DNA from: Planctomycetaceae bacterium
GTDB taxonomy: Bacteria > Planctomycetota > Planctomycetia > Pirellulales > Pirellulaceae
Direction: 5' to 3'
DNA: 64,000 nucleotides
Assembly: GCA_027487485.1 (NCBI GenBank)
Contig: JAIYDN010000112.1
Coordinates: 124,001 to 188,000, forward strand
Positions 59,099 through 64,000 of the stretch are shown piece after piece. The notes below the pieces were generated by a model, which worked only from the letters and a program-made list of their open reading frames with translations, was not told where the DNA came from and made no database searches. The translations under genes and the position numbers were made by a program. The stretch's first letter is position 1; each line of letters begins with the position of its first letter.

Positions 59099-62000
59099 TC
59101 AAATCTTCGCGAAAATTTGATCCAGCACGGCGCGTTCTGTCTCTTGATCCAGCCAACTCAAATCGAGCTCTTCTTGCCATGAATGCGATCGGGGATTGGG
59201 CATGGAACCCGTTTCGTCTTGAGCGTTGACACTGCCTTCGGCGCGATGGATCAGCATCGATACCCAGTTCATTTCCGACACCATCATGGCCTCGCTTCGA
59301 ACCGCAGAAGCTTGGCTCTGCTCCGGTGAAACCGATGGTGCAGGACTGGCTTGGTGAGTGTAGGTGGATACAGTACCGGCAGGAGAGACATCGCTGGATG
59401 TCGCCTGGGTTGGTAAGTCTGCCGTGGCTTCTAAGCTCGCGATTCCTAATGCGATATAATTGGTTGTCGGTACAGCTTGCCCGGCAACGAATGTCTCCAC
59501 CCGTTCAAAGTTTCGGGCAACACTGGTTCGTTCGCTTTCTTGCATACTTACGAAACCGGCGCCGTTGGTTAGCCGACCAGCCTGGGAGGCATAGATGGTC
59601 GCTCGATCGTTTCCACCCGCAGAAGCGTAGGCTTCCACATTTTCAAACCCTCGAGCGAAGGTCGAAAATCCAGGCCCGACAATCGATGTTAGATCACCGC
59701 TTGAGCTCAGCAAATCATCGCTTGCAGAATCGTACAACGAGGCCTGGTCAACTCCACCCGCACTCGAATATGCGAAGACTCGTTCAAAACCGGAAACGTA
59801 GTTAAAAAATCCCTGACCGGAGAGGCTTGTAAACTGAGGGCGAACGCTGAGCGTATCATCCCGGATCGAATCGAATACGAAGGCTTGATCGTCACCACCC
59901 AAAAGAGCGTGCACAAAAACTCGCTCTACCTGATCTACCGAAAATGCATACCCCACACCCGTGAGCTCCGCCTTGTTCGGCCAGATGTTCAAACGATCGT
60001 CGGTTGCCGCGTCATACAGATAGGCACGATCCGGACCACCTCCCCCAACAAAGTTGACGGTTTCGATTTGATTGGCGACCAGCGTCAATCGTTCGCTCGT
60101 CAAATTCGATTCACCTGGTCGCATTTCTATCTTCTCTGCCCCGACCGAACCTGAAATCGTGAGCGTATCATTGTTCAATTGGCCGTGGACAGCTACCGAC
60201 GTTACGCTCGCGTCAATTTGATACGCAACGCCAGCAACTTCAACTCGTAAGCCATTGCGCATATCGACCGAGAAAGTATCCGCCCCGTCTGTTCCCTGAA
60301 CCTGAAGATTGTTTCCCTGCTGCTGAAGCAGGTTTACAACCTGAACGTTACGCATCCCGGTACCTGGCAAAACCACTTCGATGCTTTGGCCTTGGGTCAC
60401 GCTGAGATCGATTCGCCATTGATTGTTTTCAATCGTAGAATCGACAAGGTTTCCATTGGAAATTCCCGGCCGCAGCACTTGAAGCGAACCAGCCGCCGAC
60501 GAGCCGACATCGACTACGACCGACATCAAACCGGTGTGCTCGGCAGTAAGTCCATAGCGAGTCGCTCCAGACAATGATTGCGATAGCAAGTCCACCGAGC
60601 CGAGCTGTGTGATTTGGGACGGGATGTTCGTGCCATCGGTTCCGCCATTCGATCCGTTGTTGTCGCCGCCACCATTCGAACTCGCGGCAAAACCCCAATT
60701 CAATCGATACGGTCCGATAGAATCATTGTCCGCGACTCCAAGCCCAATCGATTCGCCCGCGACCACAGAAAAGGAAAGTCGCCCCTGGGACGCCTGAACC
60801 GAGGTTTCTTGACCGTTTCGGATCAGTGTGAACGAGGCATCATCAACGTACTCACTCCCTAACTGCACAGATACGGTACCGCTTTGGGATGGCGACAGTC
60901 GATAAACATCGCGATCCGTTAACGAATTGATCCATCCATCGGTGCTCCAATTGGTCTGAAGGCTCTGCGTTTGAGCGTTGGAAAAACTATTGCCAACGTT
61001 GTCGATTGGCAAGAGGCTCTCAATCGCTCGATCCAGATCTAGCGATCGATAAGATTGCTGAGTCACACTATCCCATACGGAGCTGGCGGTAGAACGCAGG
61101 TGTTCGTAAATCGACTGAGGTGTAAAGTTCTGAATGCCAACCATCTCCATGGCCTCGCGTACAAGTACGCTGGCTCCTGCGATGTAGGGAGCTGCCATGC
61201 TGGTTCCCGTGGAATTCGCCCAATCGTTATGGATCCCGTCCTTCCCATAAAAATAATCGGGGACAGTGCTTTCGATCGCTCGTCCTGGAGCGGCAATCGA
61301 TCGCGAATCGCGTTGGCTGAAATCGCTTAGTTGGCCATTGGCATCGACACTGGAAACTGGAATGACGAAGGGGCTGGCGGCGGGGTACGACAAGCCTGGT
61401 GTCCGATTTTGCTGGAACGCATTGCCGGCGGATACCACCACGACGATTCCATCGCGCTGCAATTGCCCCAGTTCTTCTTCCAAAGTTGCCCAACTGGGAA
61501 CGGTGCTTGAATTCCACGTTGCACCCAAGGACAGATTGACGGTCGTAATCGGATTGGCAAATGCATTTCTATTTTCGTGAACCCATTTCAATGCGTTTTC
61601 GGCCCACGCCAGTTCCCCTCGGCCTGTATCGTTGAAAACTCGCAATGCAACGAGATCTACATTGGGTGCTACTCCAAAATGAACTCCATCGTTAGCACCG
61701 ATGATCCCAGCAACGTGCGTTCCGTGAAATCCACCCGGTGCATCGTCATAGGGCCTTGCATCGTTTTCGGCAAAGTCCCAGCCTCCAACCACTTTGTATC
61801 CCGGACCATAGCCACGTCCTAATGCGACGTGATCAAACGCGATTCCACTATCGATTACCGCGACCGTTTGACCTTGGCCCGTCAGTCCATACTGAGCGTG
61901 CAGTTGATTCCAGCCCGTTTGGGCATGCGCCTCGCTCAAATGGGCTTCGATCGGTTTCGTCGCATTGTCAATGACAGGCGATGCAGCGTGTTGCAAATCC

Positions 62001-62182
62001 TGATGAACAAGCGAATCTTGAAATGAGAGCGGCGAAGCTTCTTGCGGTCCGTAGTCCCATGGCATCCATGGCATTGCCGAAAGCGCCAGCCGTCGTTCGC
62101 ACTGTTCCCATAGAACTCGATGGCGCCACGGATCAACGAACTGGTGATTGGGCTGGGGTGTTTTCTGGTTTGGCTTGGTCAT
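59099..62182 (-). CDS. Large exported subtilase (S8) with planctomycete N-terminal motif
   Basis: About 1027 aa from MTKPNQKTPQPNHQFVDPWR. The N-terminus has CERRLALSA, a variant of the planctomycete LExRxLLSA motif, in place of a classical signal. The S8 domain has the complete triad: VAVIDSGIAFDHVALG (Asp), GFHGTHVAGIIGANDG (His) and STGTSMAAPYIAGASVLVRE (Ser). The middle carries beta-rich domains. The last part before the tail contains four related units of about 50 residues (GGPDRAYLYDAATDD, GGDDQAFVFDSIRDD, GGVDQASLYDSASDD, GGNDRATIYASQAGR). A secreted protease, active by motif. Confidence 0.88.
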   Translation of the reverse strand: MTKPNQKTPQPNHQFVDPWRHRVLWEQCERRLALSAMPWMPWDYGPQEASPLSFQDSLVHQDLQHAASPVIDNATKPIEAHLSEAHAQTGWNQLHAQYGLTGQGQTVAVIDSGIAFDHVALGRGYGPGYKVVGGWDFAENDARPYDDAPGGFHGTHVAGIIGANDGVHFGVAPNVDLVALRVFNDTGRGELAWAENALKWVHENRNAFANPITTVNLSLGATWNSSTVPSWATLEEELGQLQRDGIVVVVSAGNAFQQNRTPGLSYPAASPFVIPVSSVDANGQLSDFSQRDSRSIAAPGRAIESTVPDYFYGKDGIHNDWANSTGTSMAAPYIAGASVLVREAMEMVGIQNFTPQSIYEHLRSTASSVWDSVTQQSYRSLDLDRAIESLLPIDNVGNSFSNAQTQSLQTNWSTDGWINSLTDRDVYRLSPSQSGTVSVQLGSEYVDDASFTLIRNGQETSVQASQGRLSFSVVAGESIGLGVADNDSIGPYRLNWGFAASSNGGGDNNGSNGGTDGTNIPSQITQLGSVDLLSQSLSGATRYGLTAEHTGLMSVVVDVGSSAAGSLQVLRPGISNGNLVDSTIENNQWRIDLSVTQGQSIEVVLPGTGMRNVQVVNLLQQQGNNLQVQGTDGADTFSVDMRNGLRVEVAGVAYQIDASVTSVAVHGQLNNDTLTISGSVGAEKIEMRPGESNLTSERLTLVANQIETVNFVGGGGPDRAYLYDAATDDRLNIWPNKAELTGVGYAFSVDQVERVFVHALLGGDDQAFVFDSIRDDTLSVRPQFTSLSGQGFFNYVSGFERVFAYSSAGGVDQASLYDSASDDLLSSSGDLTSIVGPGFSTFARGFENVEAYASAGGNDRATIYASQAGRLTNGAGFVSMQESERTSVARNFERVETFVAGQAVPTTNYIALGIASLEATADLPTQATSSDVSPAGTVSTYTHQASPAPSVSPEQSQASAVRSEAMMVSEMNWVSMLIHRAEGSVNAQDETGSMPNPRSHSWQEELDLSWLDQETERAVLDQIFAKI

Positions 62183-62584
62183 GTTGAAAATACAGCGTCG
62201 AACAGGTAACGTCATCGCGACCTTCAAAATTAGGTCAGGAACCAGGACTTCAAGCAGGCAGCCCCTTCGAAAGCGACTTGGCAACACCCCAAAATGCTAG
62301 CACAACCGCTGCAATTGCTACTTTAGGCACTTCAGGAAGGCTATAACGGCCCGAGGGACCGACTTGAATTCTGATATACAAACCATCCGATGTCTTGTTT
62401 GTCCACCAGCGGAGCCGCTTCAGAAGCACGGAAGCACATGAGACGGAGTCTGCAGGCAATGGTGGATAAGCAAGCCGCTTCGAGCGCCTGGAGACTGCAT
62501 GGATGCACATCCAGGCCCGCTGCTGCTTCCTGAGTTCGATCTTTGAAACGAAGGCCTTTTGTACTCTTTTCGGGAACACGTATC
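62183..62584. other. Intergenic, no gene seen
   Basis: About 400 bp between two divergent genes. The minus ORFs 62250-62579 and 62341-62586 have no recognisable domains and overlap likely promoter DNA. Confidence 0.55.
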
Positions 62585-63127
62585 ATGGCTCGGTTGAGTT
62601 GGACGCAACGTCTCTACTGGCGTTATTTTTCCAAACCTGTTGGCCAACGAGCGCTGTTCCTTCATGCGATCGAAATCCCGGTCGCTTCGATCTTGGAGAT
62701 CGGAATTGGATCCGGGGAACGCATCCGAACCCTACTGTCTCTTTGTAGGCCACCGGAAGGGGTTGCCCAGATTCGGTACGCTGGCGTGGATCCTTTTGAA
62801 TCTGCGAATGCGGCGGCTCCTCACATGAATCTGAAGTCTGCACATCGCATGCTAGCCGAGCTGGGTGTCAAAGCCCATTTGATTCCCGGCGAACCTACTA
62901 ACGCGTTGCAGCGTGTGGTGCACACGGTTATGCCAAGCGACCTCGTCATCATTGACGGCGAATGGGGAAGCGACACCGTGTCTGGTCGAGCGATCGCAGA
63001 ATGGCTTCCACGTTTGTGCCACGGCGGTTCGACCATCTTCGCTTCATCAACGCAAGGCGGGAAGTTCGTTCAAATTCCCGTACCTGCAACCGCCATCGAC
63101 CAATCCCAGGTCCGTCGGGCTGCGTAG
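62585..63127 (+). CDS. SAM-dependent methyltransferase-like protein
   Basis: About 180 aa from MARLSWTQRLYWRYFSKPVG. The segment ASILEIGIGSGERIRTLLSL is a Rossmann motif I and YAGVDPFESANAA the following beta2; SDLVIIDGEWGSDTVSG gives beta4. The N-terminal basic helix (WTQRLYWRYFSKPVGQRALF) is typical of small planctomycete methyltransferases. The second half of the fold is short, so activity on a real substrate is uncertain. Confidence 0.68.
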   Translation: MARLSWTQRLYWRYFSKPVGQRALFLHAIEIPVASILEIGIGSGERIRTLLSLCRPPEGVAQIRYAGVDPFESANAAAPHMNLKSAHRMLAELGVKAHLIPGEPTNALQRVVHTVMPSDLVIIDGEWGSDTVSGRAIAEWLPRLCHGGSTIFASSTQGGKFVQIPVPATAIDQSQVRRAA

Positions 63128-63154
63128 GTAACCCTAGATTGGGTTTGCAACATA

Positions 63155-63178
63155 ACGCGGCTAGCGCCCACGGCTCAG
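63155..63178. repeat. GCTAGCCGCG repeat, half copy
   Basis: ACGCGGCTAGCGCCCACGGC TCAG, the reverse arm of the 33960-34032 palindrome. Confidence 0.65.
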
Positions 63179-63187
63179 GCAAGAAGA

Positions 63188-63991
63188 TCAGCTGATCTCT
63201 AGCCGGTAATGGACCTCGTCGATGCCGTCTTCGTAGTAATCAATAAGACGACCGGCCGTTTTGAACCGGGCTGCTGTCAGCAAAGAAGGTGCGTTAGCGA
63301 CATCCGATGGAAAGGCCATGAACAGCGCTCGTCCATCCCAGCTCCGAACTTGCTCAATCACCTTTTGGAAGTCTTGAGGTTTCGTACCTTGGCCTTGAGA
63401 AACCAGCTCCCACGCTAACCAATATGCTCCATCGGTCTCTGGAATCTCGTCCAAATCCGTTAGCTTGATGTCCTGCGTGTTCATAACAACTTGCACAGGC
63501 TCCTTGTCACACAAACGCAGCCCATAAATCAGCATCGACTCACCGGGAGCGTAATAATCAGGCTGCCTCACTTCCAAGGCAAAGCCTGACTGCTGGTACA
63601 ACTCTCTTGCGTCCCGGTAGATATCTCCCATCTCTGGATCGATATAATCACTGGCGTGGACAAAGGCTTTACGGCCGTCTCGTTCTTTCATGATTTCGAT
63701 CATCCAATTCAGCATACGCGATCCCTTTCCGGTTCGCCGATGTTGCGGATGAAGGTAGGTCCATGAAAGCCCGAACGAGCCATCCGTGTCTTGAATTGGC
63801 TTGGCCCCGACCACGCCAATCACACTGCCGTTCTCGCACAGGCAAAATTGGTCACCAATGCCAGTGCCGTACGTTTCTTGAGCTTCATCGGCATCGTCGT
63901 CATCGTACTCGCGTATGATGCTAATCGCGATGGGGATATCGCGAACAACCATGGGCCTAAGCTCGAGGTTTCCGTCAATTCGATGAAGCAT
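63188..63991 (-). CDS. GNAT acetyltransferase-like protein
   Basis: A 267-aa protein. The N-terminal half is GNAT-like: LELRPMVVRDIPIAISIIRE, GDQFCLCENGSVIGVVGAKP, FGLSWTYLHPQHRRTGKGSR MLNWMIEIMKE (acetyl-CoA loop R-R-x-G-K-G), ELYQQSGFALEVRQPDYY. The C-terminal half (QDIKLTDLDEIPETDGAYWL, YYEDGIDEVHYRLEI) is a second GNAT-like or substrate-binding module. This suggests a tandem-GNAT enzyme of unknown substrate. An internal start at MVVRDIP is possible. Confidence 0.72.
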   Translation of the reverse strand: MLHRIDGNLELRPMVVRDIPIAISIIREYDDDDADEAQETYGTGIGDQFCLCENGSVIGVVGAKPIQDTDGSFGLSWTYLHPQHRRTGKGSRMLNWMIEIMKERDGRKAFVHASDYIDPEMGDIYRDARELYQQSGFALEVRQPDYYAPGESMLIYGLRLCDKEPVQVVMNTQDIKLTDLDEIPETDGAYWLAWELVSQGQGTKPQDFQKVIEQVRSWDGRALFMAFPSDVANAPSLLTAARFKTAGRLIDYYEDGIDEVHYRLEIS

Positions 63992-64000
63992 ATTTTCTAG

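Overview
The window looks like a chromosomal segment of a planctomycete of the Pirellulales/Rhodopirellula type. Evidence: a DUF1800-DUF1501 gene pair behind a secreted protein, a YTV-repeat surface protein, a giant subtilase carrying an N-terminal CERRLALSA motif (a variant of the planctomycete LExRxLLSA signature), Tat signals on DUF1501 and on a HisC-like aminotransferase, 'MNNLNPYA' proteins, and dispersed palindromes such as GAGCCGCGGGCGCTAGCCGCG. I saw no rRNA or tRNA genes and no CRISPR array.

Region 1 (about 1-17,330) is the unusual part. It is a run of about 25 small genes, all read leftwards (minus strand), separated by at least 21 imperfectly palindromic elements of about 80-110 bp. 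On the coding strand the elements run from ...AAC(AA)... to ...GCGTT(CGTC/AGGC/ATC..)..., the architecture of integron attC sites, but most ends are GTTCGTC-like rather than the classical GTTRRRY. Gene stop codons often lie inside the left core site and starts lie 9-30 nt after the right core site, as in gene cassettes. No integrase is visible, so within the window this is a cassette cluster lacking an integrase (CALIN-like). Cargo includes a 4-OT tautomerase, a SUFU-family protein, a SMI1/KNR4 protein, DUF416, DUF2314-ankyrin, an LRR membrane protein, a GNAT, a hotdog thioesterase, and many one- or two-TM proteins. Between 2.95 and 5.5 kb the array is interrupted by genes without attC and by a 283-bp-period tandem duplication containing a dispersed repeat.

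Region 2 (17.3-22 kb) is a repeat-rich transition zone with a long hairpin, REP-like palindromes, a possible group II intron 3' remnant, a secreted beta-propeller-like protein, a DUF3592-like protein and a formylglycine-generating-enzyme-like lipoprotein.

Region 3 (22-64 kb) is an ordinary planctomycete backbone: the secreted protein-DUF1800-DUF1501 operon; a lipoprotein; a conserved 478-aa protein; a Tat-exported aminotransferase; a 277-bp inverted-repeat element; a PiT phosphate transporter coupled to a TAXI-type binding protein; an ABC exporter with a zinc ribbon; a PDZ protein; a free-standing GyrB-type TOPRIM protein; a DUF58/transglutaminase-like/MoxR/lipoprotein/permease operon with translational coupling and two probable TTG starts; a two-YHS-like metal protein; an amino-acid-kinase-family (MfnE-like) protein; a sugar-phosphate isomerase; an RlmI-type methyltransferase; a lipoprotein with about 17 GQGMS hexapeptide repeats; an acyl-CoA/ACP synthetase; a FabZ-like protein; an orphan PII protein; a TPR protein; the YTV protein; the subtilase; a methyltransferase-like protein; and a GNAT.

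All family names come from motif recognition by eye; no database search was run.
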